From Clarkia xantiana subsp. parviflora (lineage: Eukaryota > Streptophyta > Magnoliopsida > Myrtales > Onagraceae): DNA of 64,000 bases. Under the pieces are notes generated by a model. That model saw nothing but the letters and a program-made list of their open reading frames with translations, ran no database searches and was not told the DNA's origin. The position numbers and the translations under genes are program-made. The stretch's first letter is position 1. Each line of letters opens with the position of its first letter. Positions 33,892 through 46,490 of this stretch are shown in pieces. Where the stretch lies: positions 3,178,322-3,242,321 of the forward strand of contig JAPTYO010000027.1 in the NCBI GenBank assembly GCA_036873135.1, in the 5' to 3' direction.

Positions 33892-34504
33892 TGTAAGCAT
33901 ATGGTAATGGGCGCCGTAATTGGTAGCCCATATAGCCCATAATATGTATAGTTTACCTAATGCACGTGGGTAAATGTCACATTAGGGTAATTGGGCCAGA
34001 CCCAAATCTCAATTGACATGGGAGGCCCAAAATTGGGCCTCCCCAATTACAAAGGCCGGCCGAAACCCTAGGTGGGGTAAAGTGGACTTTTGTCCACTTT
34101 ACTCCTCCTATAAATAAGAGGTGTTAGGGATTCTTTAGGATTAATCATAATTGCCTCATCAGAGTGTTTTAGAGAGAAAAACCCTCCTCCCCTAATACCT
34201 AGTTTCGGCCGAACCATATAACCCTCACCAAGGGTGTGCCAAATTGCTTTCGAACAAACTCTCCAGAGATCTGTCCCCGTGCCAAGAATCGATCAGAGGC
34301 TTTGCTGTGGAGCTTGCACCACGTAGGTCTTCTCTAACAAGAACCTCTATGGGTCCCGACTGGAAGATCGTGAACTCCCTCCAGAGAAGATCTTGGGTCT
34401 ACGGATCATCATAAAGGTATGTGTGAAACTTCCGCTCCGCAATTCTAATTACTGGCATGTACCTTGTTTTAGTATCCGTAGTGATTACTCCCCGTAGTCT
34501 AACA
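33892..34504 (+). repeat. Copia B 3' LTR
   Basis: 613 bp, TGTAAGCATATGG...GTCTAACA, with an 11-bp local duplication near 33,930 absent from the 5' LTR. Contains the perfect inverted repeat at 34,077-34,102 and an intact TATAAATA at 34,109-34,116. Confidence 0.93.
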
Positions 34505-35402
34505 AATAGGTCAGCCCCTGACCCGTTTTTCCCGAATATGTTTTAATAAAGTAAAAGCGTGCCTAAGCATAACTCTTAATTGGCGACGATGCGAAGAATC
34601 TCTTCAAATTGATCCTAGCTCTTAAATCGCATGGCCTAGATAGAGAACATCTCAACGGATAGGTGATTGGAGTGGCTGGAAGCGATTGCGTCAGTGAGCA
34701 TTCGTATTGCTTGCAACGACGGAGGCAGATGACGGGACTGGTGTTGGGGCTCTGGGCAAGGCTTCAATTAACGGAATGTCATGGCGAGAAGGTAATCTTA
34801 CAAATTAGACCTTGTATATGTACGATATGGAGAGATTAGAAATCGTAGATGTAAGATCTAGTGACAATTAGGTTTTTAATTGGTGGGTGTAAAATATGAT
34901 AATATTAACCGAAGCTAATCTGGAATTACTGCATGGTATTGTGTCCTATCGTGACTCATTAAAGTGTAGGAGATGAAGATTGAAGAGCAAGAAGATGAAA
35001 TTGCAGAAGATGAGAGATAAAAGATGAAGAGCAGATGCAGAACCTACAAAAACAGAAGAGGAACGTGAACGGACTAACTAGAGAAAACATAACGGTTTGG
35101 ATAATTACCGGGTCGACGGCTCGTGTTCGGGTCCAATGTTAGGACCGAACCGGACACTTAATTTTTCAAGTCATTAACGGGTCAACTGGAAAATGACCCA
35201 AACAGTTTTCCAGACCCGAAAGCTACCTGAACCCTTCTCATTTTCAAGTTATTTTCAGGTTAGGTTCATAATTGATAGACCTAAGTTCCTCTGGCGGGTG
35301 AGTTTTTGGAGTTGGTGCTGCTATAGCCATGGTTGGTGGTGCAAAGAGCGGAGGTTAGGCTCCTCTATTCGCCACTCAATTTGCCGTTATATAGGGCTCT
35401 TT
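34505..35402. other. Spacer between copia B and duplication copy 2
   Basis: No gene I can support. 35,280-35,402 has a short stretch rich in Gly/Ala/Leu codons (a reading such as GAAIAMVGGAKSGG), but stops break it and I cannot match it to a family. The sequence should recur just left of the window if the duplication is tandem. Confidence 0.4.
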
Positions 35403-35807
35403 TGTTGGGCATTTGTTTTTCTTGCTAGGGGGCTTGTGTGTCAAGCCTAGGTGTATGGATTTTTTCTATTGTGGTCATGGAGAAAGTAGTGTTTTTTTCT
35501 CTGTTCTTCAGTGATTCCATTAATTTTCATTATATATATTCCAACAGAAGGTGGACTTCTTTTGGCGCCGACTTCTTTCCTTAAAATTCTGTAGGCTTGG
35601 TTACTTCTTCTATTGGGACATGCAAGAGGGAAAGTATGGGGTTTCGCCCCACTATTCCACTCTGAAACTTAAATTAGTACAGTAGATTGTAGTATGAATC
35701 TTAATGAAATGAATGTGAATGTCTTACTATATATAGAGTTTGTAAACCGATTCTATGGTGGTATTTACCCTCCTTTGAAATTTATTGTAGTTTAAGAAGG
35801 TGACAAA

Positions 35808-36113
35808 ATGGTTGCCGCACCATCTTTCTTAAGAGAAAGGTTCTCTTCTAGAGTAAGTAGCAAGCAGGTTACCACCCCATATTCCTTAAGAGGAATGGTT
35901 TCTTCTAGAGTCGATAGCAAGCTGGCCGCCATGTTTTCTTCCTTAAGAGGAAGGTTTACTTCTGGAGTCGGTAGCAAGCTGGTTGCCACCTCATATATCT
36001 TAAGAGAAAGGGTTTCTTGTGGACTCCGTAGCAAGCTGCTCGAGACATCATCTTCCTTAAAACGAAGTTCTTCTGGCGCCTCCTTTGTACCTTGCCTCCA
36101 AGCATTCTTCTAA
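35808..36113 (+). CDS. Hypothetical 101-aa protein made of 19-aa repeats (copy 2)
   Basis: Copy of the ORF at 407-712, same length, still open. It differs by a handful of residues (for example Ser to Pro, Ser to Gly, Asn to Lys, Asp to Glu). The 57-bp repeat spans 35,829-36,091. Function unknown; no domain or localisation signal seen. A TATA-like CTATATATAGA lies about 70 bp upstream, as in copy 1. Confidence 0.3.
   Translation: MVAAPSFLRERFSSRVSSKQVTTPYSLRGMVSSRVDSKLAAMFSSLRGRFTSGVGSKLVATSYILRERVSCGLRSKLLETSSSLKRSSSGASFVPCLQAFF
35829..36091. repeat. 57-bp tandem repeat (copy 2)
   Basis: Same unit number and order as in copy 1, with no unit gained or lost since the duplication. Confidence 0.85.
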
Positions 36114-36985
36114 CTATTCTATCTTCTGAACTCGTTGACTTTTGTACTTTTCTTCTAATATTTCCAACAGTACCCAATATAATACTTCATGAAAGATCAA
36201 TGAGTTGTGGTACGATGAAAGTGATCAAGCATGATGCAAGATCACACCCGGAAAACACGATATGCAGATTCGATCAGGAACATAGAACACTTCTAATGCA
36301 AAATTGAGCATCATAATTAAAAGATTCTGGAAATCATGATATTTTCCCACTATTTAGTCATTATCACGGAGGTTGAATGTCTCGAATGAGTGGCATAATA
36401 GAATGACAAAAGTTTTACTACAACTTAGTACGGAACTTAAACGCCTGCTCAAATGGTCTTGATGAGTAGATCGTTGGCCTTAACATTGGAAGTTATTTTA
36501 GAGATTAGTGTCAGCATGTAGAGGTTCTGGTAATCATGATATTAATCCACTATTTAATTGTGAAAACGGAGGCTGAAGGCTCCGAATGAGAGGAAAGAGT
36601 CACTTATAGAATCACTTGTTGCTTCAGGTCGTGAATGAAAGAGTCCTCGAGCTGCAACAATGGTGAGTTTGATCCATATTGCCCAAGAAAGAGGTCGAGC
36701 ACTTCCTGTAATCAGGACAATAAATCATATATGTGCACAGGTGGATTAAAATCATATATACATAAATTCAATAAGAATAAGAAATCTTCTTGCAACTAAT
36801 AGTTACACTATATGTGCACAGTGGAATTAATGCAAACGCATGTGAAAGGATCATGGAGATGGAGAGCTGTAGACACCGTAGTGGGAGTGTAGAGATGATT
36901 CCTGATCGATGTATTTATTTTTTCCATAAATCATTCTTGATTATTCAACTCAAATAAAGATTACGGAGGATTAAAGTCACGATCC
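36114..36985. other. Spacer, no gene seen (copy 2)
   Basis: Counterpart of 713-1,561. No coding signal. Confidence 0.5.
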
Positions 36986-38012
36986 TTAACAATAAAAAAA
37001 TAAAAGAGAGGGCGGGGGTGTATGAACGCAATTATGAAAACATGACCTCTTCCTAGATTGGATAGAAATCCAATTAGCACATGCGTTAGCATTTCTCGAA
37101 ACCTTCGACCATCGGACTTCATCTATAACCGAGGAGCTGCTCAAAATAGCCTCGATTTGGGTTGATACCCTCCAATTCACTCGTCTCGCCTCCTTCCATA
37201 GGTATTATGTAGCTTCCTTGGAGTCAGACTCAATGATAACATTGGTCCATCCTCGTGCAATTGCAAGCTACACACCTTCGTTAATGGCCTCAGCTTCAAG
37301 CTCCAAGCATTCTCCCCTTGTACGAAACATACCGAAGCCACCAATGACATTTCCATTATGATATCTAGCAATCTCACCAATGCCACCTGTCTTTTTTCGC
37401 GTATCCCAAGTTGCGTCACAGTTTATTTTCACATACCCATGTGTTGGAGCCGTCCAACGTACAACCTTCCTAGTCGTCCCATTTTCTGCTTCACGGGTTG
37501 CTCTCGTTGTAGTCGTTACTGAGGTTCTACTGATTGGCCCTAAGGCGTTTGCATTCCATACTTAAGTAAATTCACGTAATGCTTCTGCCATTACTTGATG
37601 CGGGTTTAGGCTATCATTATTATAAAACGCTTGGCACCGTTCCTTCCATATCGACCAACTTACGAGCCTAATTAGTGCCCATCGCTCCTTTCGTTCCTCT
37701 TTGCTCATCAGTAGTCCCTTCATAAGCATTGTAAACCATGCAGGGATAGTAGCTACATTCATCAATTCCGGTCTCACATTCAGGACATCAAACCAAACTG
37801 GAGAGTCCAAGAACATTGGAAAAGCATAGGTTCTGCAGATTCATCATTTAAACAGAACGGACAGCAAGTATCGATATCCAAACCTCTTCGGCGAAGATTA
37901 GTCCTAACATCAACTGCATTTGCTATTAGTTTCCAAATAAAAGCACGAACTTTGGGAAACATGTTCATAACCCAAATATCCTTCCACCTTAAGTCTTCTT
38001 GCATGTTCTGTG
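36986..38012 (-). pseudogene. Decayed LINE zf-RVT and RNase H region, copy 2
   Basis: Counterpart of 1,562-2,612 with the same frameshifts (fragments at 36,986-37,180, 37,177-37,419, 37,562-37,816 and 37,780-38,004). The shared breaks show that the LINE was already dead before the segmental duplication. Confidence 0.75.
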
Positions 38013-38575
38013 TGTTGGATTACGAGGACGTAATACTACGGAATGCTAAACGTGTACTAGCAAGAAATCTAATTTACGCAGCGGATTTAGTACACATACC
38101 TTTTAGCTTTCCTACCCAAAAACTATGTAAAGGGAGTTCTGATCCTCCGGTCGGAACCACGTGCAAGTTCTTCGTTAGAAAAAGTCCCACGCGATGTAGC
38201 TCCACAACAAGACCTCTGATCGATTCTTCAACGGAGATGGAACCTCATACCAGATGTGATGGTGCCGAAATTTAACTAAGGGAAACAAGTGTTCTCAGTG
38301 GAGATCCTTGTTATTATATATTGAGTGAATAAACCCGTAGCAGACACCCCAATATATAGTATTGGTGGAGTTTCCAAAAGGCAACTCCAAGCAATGTGGT
38401 ATAGGGTGGCCAGCCGAATTGCATGTATAAGGGGGAGGCCCAATTTTGGGCCTTCCTTGTCAATTACTAATTGGATTTGGCCCAATTAGCCCAGATTGAC
38501 AATTACCTAATTAACTTAGGTAATTCCCTTAATTAACGGGCTCCTATTACGGCGCCACGTCACCATATGCTAACA
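38013..38575 (-). repeat. Copia A' 3' LTR
   Basis: 563 bp; differs from its copy 1 counterpart at about 14 positions by eye. Carries the inverted repeat at about 38,361-38,395. Confidence 0.92.
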
Positions 38576-39695
38576 GCTCCCACTCGCCAGAATGGGAGGG
38601 TGCTCGTTAATCTATACGGTTACGCAATAGTATCAACATCTCAGTCTTCAGTCTTTGTCTACGAATAGTTCATACGAGGCTTGCCGTGCGACCGACGGAT
38701 ACGACAGGCATCGTGCTACTCATCTGTTAGGAGTATTGTAGCGCCCGTAGAACGTTGATTCCCTTTCATGAACCAAACCTGTTTGAAATAAAACTATGTA
38801 CCGCACTGTATCCTTGGTCAGCTGTTAATTCTCCAATTGCCCAGTTTTCCACAAAGGAATACTTCTCTAGGGCATCCGTACAAGTGTTCACAACCTTCAA
38901 CTAATATCCGGTTGGCGGCCACCTAATGAACACGAGAGTCGGTGAATTAAAGAACTTAACCATCCCCATCGCTTATACCCTTAGTCTGACTCTGCCGGTT
39001 TCCAATACGTGGTCACTTGGCCGTTTTCTTTGGCACTACGCTCGTACGCCGGGAAGCGAGCATTGAGCCAGAACTTAGTTATAAGTTCTGAGTCCATGAG
39101 GATAATTTGGATGCCTCTTCATAAGACATCCGGGATCAATCACACGCTCAAGGTGAAGAAGTATGTGCCCTTTGAATCACAAGGATTCTAGCTAGCACAA
39201 CCGAGCATGACCCCGTGGTCGTATATGGTACGCGCAGTATGAAGCACGCGTCGATAGCACACCTGGTAAAGCCAGGGATGGGATATGTCAATAATGCTAT
39301 CACAGAATCTCTCAGGCCTTGAATGTGATATAGTGATGGACAAAGTCCAACTCGGCGATTTACAAAGCGAAGATTAAGTCATGCTGTTAAGCGTGATAAT
39401 GTTATCGTTTTGCTTAATCAGGTTTACCCCCTGATTCTTAGCCAATCTTGTTATACTAGAGGTCCCTCTCTCATTACAAGATGACCGCGTCTGTGTGACG
39501 AGACAAGGTTCATATTCGACATAATTTTGGTGGAAGAATTTTACTTCTTCCTACGACTTAGTTTATAGACCGTAAAATCCGATGTTGTTAATCATTATGA
39601 CGTCGATAAATCATAAACTCAAATTGCAATTCTTTTATTCAACTGAAACATAATTTCAAATGTCAAAATGTTTTCACTTTTACAAGCCACACAGT

Positions 39696-40990
39696 TTAAG
39701 ACCTACGTAATCCAAACAGTTTTACGTGCTTTTCAAAAATTTCCCTACATAACGGCTTAGTTGAAGGGTCTGTGACCATATTGTCTGTAGGCAAGTATTC
39801 TAAAGCGATTATATTGTCTTCCAGAACTGACCTAGCATAATTGTATTTCACATCAATGTGTTTAGTCCTACTATGGTACTTTGGATTCTTTACTGCCGCA
39901 GTGGCCGCCTGACTGTCGGAGTACACCTTCACAGGTTTACTCTTCTTGTCTGTGCCAATTAATGCAGTAAGAAGCCTTTTCAGCCAGACCGCTTCTTTGT
40001 GCGTTTTGCGCGACACAAGATTGCTTCTTGCTTACCCATGATATGGCAGCATTAGCAAGGAGGAAAACTCCTTCTGTGGTGGACTTACGATCATCCGGAT
40101 CGCCACCGTGGTCGGCGTCACTATAACCGGTCAATTCAAGCCGATCGCCCTCATAGCACAGAACATAGTCGGCAGTACCTTTCAGATATCTGATAATTCG
40201 TTTTACGGCCTTTAGATGTTGATAACTAGAATCTGATTGGAATCTTGCTACTAGGCCAAAAGCGTAACAGATGTCTGGCCGAGTACAGAGCATGGCGTAC
40301 ATTAGACTCCCTACCATGCTCAGATACTCTGCATTCTTCATATGTTCATACTCCTGCTGGTTTTTCGGGCCATCACGCTTTGATAGCGCGCACCCGAACA
40401 CAATCGGCGTATCCACGGGTTTAGCATCCAACATTCTGAATCTTTTCAACAGTTTGTTGATATATGATTCCTGAGATAGACATAATCTCCGGGCGGCACG
40501 ATCTCGGGCAATTTTGATGCCTAAGATGTACGTGGCCTCTCCCATGTCTTTCATCTCGAATGTTGATGTTAACCAGGACTTTGATTTATTCATGAAACTC
40601 ATATCGTTCGCAGCAATGAGTATATCATCCACGTATAGTGTTATGATGACATACTTAGACCCGGAGGTCTTAGTGTATATGCAGGGATCCTTGTGAAGAT
40701 TCACGAATCCGTTTCCAACGATTTCCTCGTGGAATCTGCGATACCATTGCCGAGACGATTGTTTAAGACCATATATAGATCTTTGGAGTTTGCAAACTTT
40801 GCGTTCTTTGCTAGGAGTGATGAAACTCTCCGGCTGCTCCATATAGATCTCTTTCTCCAGTTTTACTTGGAGAGGTTTGGTCTTAATGTCCATTTGATGC
40901 ATGCTCGAGTTCGAGACTCGCAGTCATGGGCAAGGACAGCCCAGACTATGGTGTAACGCATAGTTGGTGAGTCCGTCTTTATCAAAGTTT
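39696..40990 (-). pseudogene. Copia A' reverse transcriptase-RNase H (copy 2)
   Basis: The frame 39,937-40,902 is open through HQMDIKT, YGLKQSSRQWYRRF (no stop here, unlike copy 1) and the YVDD box. A deletion of roughly 35 bp plus a 1-bp change near 40,004 removes the RNase H STMESEF motif and shifts frame. The rest continues in 39,696-40,016. So copy 2 kept the reverse transcriptase N-terminal part and lost RNase H, while copy 1 did the reverse. Confidence 0.85.
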
Positions 40991-42962
40991 ACTGCGTGAA
41001 TTTGGGTATATCCTTTCGCAATTATTCGAGTTTTGCACCACTCAAAATTTCCACCAGAAGTGAATTCTAAGATTTCACTTTCTAGTTCTGTGGTTAACAG
41101 ATAAATTAACTAAAGACTAAAAACGAATTAGTTCTTATTTAGTCAATTTCATCCTCCATTCCCTCGTTTTGAGGTCCTTCCTTTTCTTGATGAACCGTTA
41201 CTGGTTCAAGAACGAATACCAAGATGTGTAACACATCTTATTTGATGGGACACTTCTCGAGAGAAGTTCGTTGCCTTTGACTATGTCTAGGCACGTTAAT
41301 CCCATTTTTAGTCTGATCGTTACTCCCACTCGGAATAATGCTTCTTATCGGGGCATTACTCCCACTGGGAACAATTGTGGTGGTTGAACTTACTTGGAAT
41401 ATCCTCTCGGTCTCGGGTTTTTACCTCTGAGATGTATTCCTCGATCACTAGGATCTGGAAGCAAGTTGGTTATTCCACTCCCACTAGGAAAAATGGGTAG
41501 TTGAAATAGTTCATTATCATGATTATCAGGTCCGACTTGATTCGCATTTTGAAATTTAGTGATGATTATGTGTGAGGGGAGTGAGTCCTCTCACTGGATT
41601 TATTATGAAGACGTTTCCATCATCATTTACCAAATCAATCACTTATGCTATATCAATTCTCCCACTCGAAGTTAGTGGGACCTGAGAATCTCCATCAACC
41701 ATATGTTAACTCAATCAGTACTAGCTTGTTTCGTTCTGCAAAGCATTGGAAATTCATCCTCAAACCTTTATAACGTGTCATGTTTATCCACGAAACCATT
41801 GTCCCAAGCTAATTTTAAAACTCGTATTCTTCGCGAGTAGTGCGTACTCTTAATGAATACTCGTTTTAATGCGCAAATTAATGCGTCTTTGTGATAAGGT
41901 TTTATCCGAATCATTCATTAGCTTATGGTAACGTGTTAACCGATTTTGTCAGAACATAATGTTTTACATTAATGTGCGTAAAATAAAATCATCCCGCAGG
42001 AACAATTAATGTGTAACTCTAACATAGTGTTTTAATGAATGGCTTTTAGCCAAACTCTTCGTTCAAGGCTAAGGGTGGGAGCATCGTTTTACTGACTATT
42101 TCTTTTCGTTTATTTAACTCATCCATAGATTTATCTATCTTATGGACCATGCCTTTAAGCTGTCGCTTTTAATGCCATGGTTGATATTCTAATTATATTG
42201 TAGTAGCTGGAAGGCTTACATAAAATCTAAGTAGTTGTCAATGAGTTATATCTGAAGAATTTCAAACGAAAATTCCGCATTCATAAAAATACTTGATTAT
42301 TAAATTTGTACTCTAAAATGATGTGTCCCGTCTTTCGAGGTGACATGCGCCACGCGCATACCCGGTTAAAAACCGTGGTTTTGCGAATCGTTTTACTCTC
42401 CAAATTTAAAATCAAATCGGTTTTAACATGCATATTATTTTGGGATACAATTTATAATGGAGTATTTTAACAAATAAGAATTAATATCGATCGGTTCGTT
42501 TTGCGTTTGTTATGCGAGTTATGGATGTGTTTAAAATGATGATATGAGTTCAGATAAATGTTTAATCAAATCATTATACTAATGGAATTTTAGTTACTTG
42601 TTCCGGATCGATCCCGTTTAACCGGGCCGATTAATTTCGAAAGGCGGACCATTAAAAAAAAAGAATGGTTATTACCTCATTCAATAATTCCAAATTACGT
42701 TCAACAAATAGACGAGAAATAAGGATCCCAACAAAAACAACGCAAATTTCAGGGATCAATAATTACAACTAAGCAAAGAAAGTCACATATATATATGGCA
42801 GGAAGTCTTCACCACTTTGAACAGTCCACCTGAAAATTAATTCAAGAATTGAATTATGTCAGATGTTTTTGCATCAATTAAAACATGTAACCGTCTTATG
42901 TATTGTAGTAAACGAGGCGTACCTTTTACGACACATGAATCAACAGTGGTTGTCGCACTGGA
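40991..42962. other. Copia A' region lacking protease and integrase (copy 2)
   Basis: Counterpart of 5,641-7,653, with the same lack of protease and integrase motifs. Several small deletions distinguish it from copy 1, for example near 41,980-42,030. Confidence 0.6.
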
Positions 42963-43583
42963 TCATCGTTTAGACCTTTTGTTGGGTTTAGCCAAACAAT
43001 TCCGAAGTCCAGCAAATCTGGTCTCCGACACATCTGGAAGTTTGGAGATATTTCTATCTTTATGGTCGACATCATACAAGTCTATTTCCGTTTTAATTGC
43101 TGTGATCAGACGTGTAAGTCCGCTATCATCAGCAAACCATGAAAGAGAAAACATGTCCATCACCTTCCGAATTTCTGCCCATTCATCCGCTTAGTCTAGA
43201 ACGGTTTCTATCCCATTCTCCTTGCATAGAATTTCATGGTACGAGGCCATTAATTCTCTTGCTTCAGCCGCCTTTCCCTTGCCGTAGCGAAGGTGTAAGG
43301 TGCACCAAAGATGCAATGCGCTCCTTTTGACGATGCTTTCTTCCGTTTCAGTTGTAATATGCGAGCAAATAATCTCGCGTGCTTTTTTGATACTCCATAA
43401 CCTGTTTGCACCGTTGTATCTGTAGGGCTCCCAATTCTCGTCCACGTATATCTGTTTGTCCTTGGGATCAACGCGATCCTCAACTCCCGCGGGAATTAGA
43501 TCAGTTTTAACTCTAGTTGTCCAATCATCATAATTAATGTTATCCAGTTTGCATAATTTCTTAAAACGATCCGACATAGCCAT
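42963..43583 (-). pseudogene. Copia A' gag-like protein (copy 2)
   Basis: Counterpart of 7,654-8,274, starting MAMSDRFKK, with the same internal TAG (43,191-43,193). The shared stop shows that this gag was already broken before duplication. Confidence 0.55.
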
Positions 43584-44966
43584 TTAGAACTATTATGATG
43601 ACAATCGTGTAAAGTTAGGAAGAGAACAACATTTTGACGAATAGTGATTCTACAGTCACTAAACCAAACCAACCTTCAGTGAACCGAGGAAGGGGGTGTC
43701 GTGAAAGAATTCACACTATTGTCGTTTTCAATCTAATAGATCAGTCTTTTGAAAACGGTTATTCTATTGTAAATTACTGGAACGGGAATTTTCAAATAAG
43801 CATACCCGATCTTGGGCTTCCTAAGGCCCTTATGATTTTGTAAAATTATCCGATAATTTACGCATGCATATTTATAATTATACTACATCTAGCAAATCAT
43901 CATACCATGCCATAAATATCAAATACAACATGCTTACGCGTCATGCGTCTAATGTCTCTAGCATACATAATTCTACGTAATGTAAATTATCACATGCGTT
44001 CTATTGTGAACATCCTAGCATACGCGTCAAAACATGCAATATCCACACAAATCATGCATAATTGGCGACTGGAATTTTTGGTTTTATAAAACGCTTTTGA
44101 AAATATTAGGGGCTGTTTTGCAATTCATGCTTACAATCAATCATGCGAATTTCTAGACATGGATTCTGGGCACTTTCAATCAGTATAGCATGTCTATCGT
44201 ATTGCGCAAACCATATATTTAAATCCCAGAGCTCATTGCTCGCAATATAATACCCAGCTAGCTTCACTAAGTCAAGACAACAGTTCTAATTATATCAAAA
44301 TATATGATGCAGAAAGTAAACAATTGCAAATCATCCCACTAATTTAATCCAGTCCTAAAAACATGCAAGTTCGAGATCCATCCCCATAATCGAAACCAGG
44401 CATTAGGATTTTGATTGAAACCGTGTATTAAAACACAAACCCTAAGAGCACTGTTAGGCTAATTTTAAAGTTCGAAAACATTTTGGATTTAACATTTGAC
44501 ATCCTATTTTATTGAAAAATTTAAAATTTCCGAAAATCTTAAAGAGGTTCGGTCCAAATTTTAAAATCCTGTTCAACTCGGCCTGTTTTTTAAAATAATT
44601 CGGTTTGGTCCGATACGGTACAATAAAATAAGATAGTGGTTCGGTTTATCACTGAAAACCGGTTAGGTTAGGTTCAATTTAGTTACTATGGTCTGACCCG
44701 ACCCGATTAAGCAATTGGACCGGCCCATGAACCCTAGGGTTCGGCCGAAATAATTTTATAGGCGTAGGGTTTTAAAATCTACCTTAAAACTTAACTTAGC
44801 CATCAAGAATTATTAATTATATAAAATAATTTCCAATAATGCTTATATATATATATAAAAATTCGGCATATATATATATATATATATATAAATATTGTCA
44901 AGATTCTATCTTTGAGATGTAAATCAATCAACAATATAAATATATATTAATATACAATTTTTGCCG

Positions 44967-45021
<55 letters not shown>

Positions 45022-45747
45022 AATCGGTACTTATATATATATATATTGTAGAGATTATATTTTTAAGATATAAATCAATCGACAATATAAATATATATAT
45101 TAATATTAATATATTTTCAGCCGAATTATATATATATATAGTCAAATATATCTTTTAGGGATTAAAATATGTAGACAATATATCTTCTTAATTGTTTAAT
45201 AGTAACTAAATCTATCAATATATATATTAACCCTATTTTAATCCATATATATTGATAGTTAATATCTTTTACAATATTATATTAGAACCTGTCCTTATTT
45301 CCAACTTCTACATATAGTTACCTATTAATAAAATTTAAAAATGGCAACCTATATCTATTATAGATTGTGCCGAATTTTTAATTGCTTGATGGCCAAGAAA
45401 ATTAAAATTTTTACCTAAAATAACCCTAGGAATTTTCGGCACTAACAAGAAAATTGGAAATGTTGTCAAATTTTAAGATCAAACTCTAACTTGATCATGA
45501 ATCCAAAACATGTTCTTGATCATGGTGTTCTTGAAGATCATGAACATCAAACTTAAATTGATCATGAAAAATTCGGTTTTGATCTAAAAAAATATGTAAA
45601 TTTGAAAATTTTAAGTTTTTAAAGATCAAACACATGAAATCTACTTAAAAATTTTGGATTCTTCACGGTGTTCATGAACATCAAAAATTCGGTTTTTATG
45701 AACATCAAGAACATCAGTTTATCAAAATTTTAAGAACTCCTAACCTG
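43584..45747. other. Copia A' leader (copy 2)
   Basis: Counterpart of 8,275-10,507, non-coding. Contains an expanded (AT)n run at 44,970-45,015. Confidence 0.7.
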
Positions 45748-45760
45748 GCTCTGATACCAC

Positions 45761-46323
45761 TGTTGGATTACGGGGACGTAATACTACGGAATGCTAAACG
45801 TGTACTAGCAAGAAATCTAATCTACGCAGCGGAATTAGTACACATACCTTTTAGCTTTCCTGCCCAAGAACGATGTGGAGGGAGTTCTGATCCTCCGGTC
45901 GGAACCACGTGCAAGTTCTTCGTTAGAAGAAGTCCCACGCGATGTAGCTCCACAACAAGACCTCTGATCGATTCTTCAACGGAGATGGAACCTCAAAACA
46001 GATGTGAAGGTGCCGAAATTTAACTAAGGGAAACATGTGTTCTCAATGGAGATCCTTGTTATTATATATTGAGTGAATAAACCCTTAGCAGACACCCCTA
46101 TATATAGTATTGGTAGAGTTGCCAAAAGGCAACTCCAATCAATGTGGTATAGGGTGGCCGGCCGAATTGCATGTATAAGGTGGAGGCCCAATTTTGTGCC
46201 ACCCTTGTCAATTACTAATTGGATTAGGCCCAATTATCCCAGATTGACAATTACCTAATTAACTTAGGTAATTCCCTTAATTAACGGGCTCCAATTACGG
46301 CGGCACATCACCATATGCTAACA
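45761..46323 (-). repeat. Copia A' 5' LTR
   Basis: 563 bp, ends TGTT...AACA, keeps the GAGTTGCC-AAAA-GGCAACTC inverted repeat next to the TATA run. Confidence 0.92.
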
Positions 46324-46490
46324 CTGTGCTTGTTGGTAAATAATCTCTCCATCCCCATCTAAACATGTGATTTGTCTATACACCGAACTATCTCTAAAAT
46401 CACCATCAAGTGTTTGAGGCCAATGAATTCGTCCGGTCGTGATCTTTGTGGCAATGGCACACATTCAATTGATACCCGAATCAAATTGAC
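46324..46490 (-). pseudogene. LINE remnant upstream of copia A' (copy 2)
   Basis: Counterpart of 11,084-11,250. It begins with the intact CTGTG target duplication. Next to it, about 46,495-46,550 holds bases missing from copy 1. Confidence 0.5.

Larger units (their letters stand above)
15338..34504 (+). mobile_element. Ty1/copia LTR retrotransposon B, split by a nested gypsy element
   Basis: Plus-strand element with LTRs at 15,338-15,938 and 33,892-34,504, flanked by AACAG and AATAG (5 bp, one mismatch). Without the nested gypsy insertion it is about 8.35 kb. Order: LTR, primer site, leader (interrupted at 17,408/28,223), gag-protease, integrase, reverse transcriptase-RNase H, 3' non-coding, LTR. 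This is the canonical copia order, with integrase before reverse transcriptase. Multiple stops and frame changes make it inactive. The LTRs differ by roughly 6% by eye, making it the oldest datable insertion here. Confidence 0.93.
38013..46323 (-). mobile_element. Ty1/copia LTR retrotransposon A' (copy 2)
   Basis: Counterpart of copia A, 8.31 kb, LTRs at 38,013-38,575 and 45,761-46,323, with a perfect CTGTG target duplication (38,008-38,012 and 46,324-46,328). It has the same missing protease and integrase, so that loss predates the duplication. Primer site TGGTATCAGAGC on the minus strand at 45,748-45,759. Confidence 0.93.

Noticed and set aside
35193..35450. Plus-strand 85-aa ORF across the spacer and the start of copy 2
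   Set aside because: No homology, Trp/Cys-rich chance composition, and it crosses the boundary of the repeated segment.
44961..45158. Tyr/Ile repeat ORF
   Set aside because: Translation of an (AT)n microsatellite in the copia leader.
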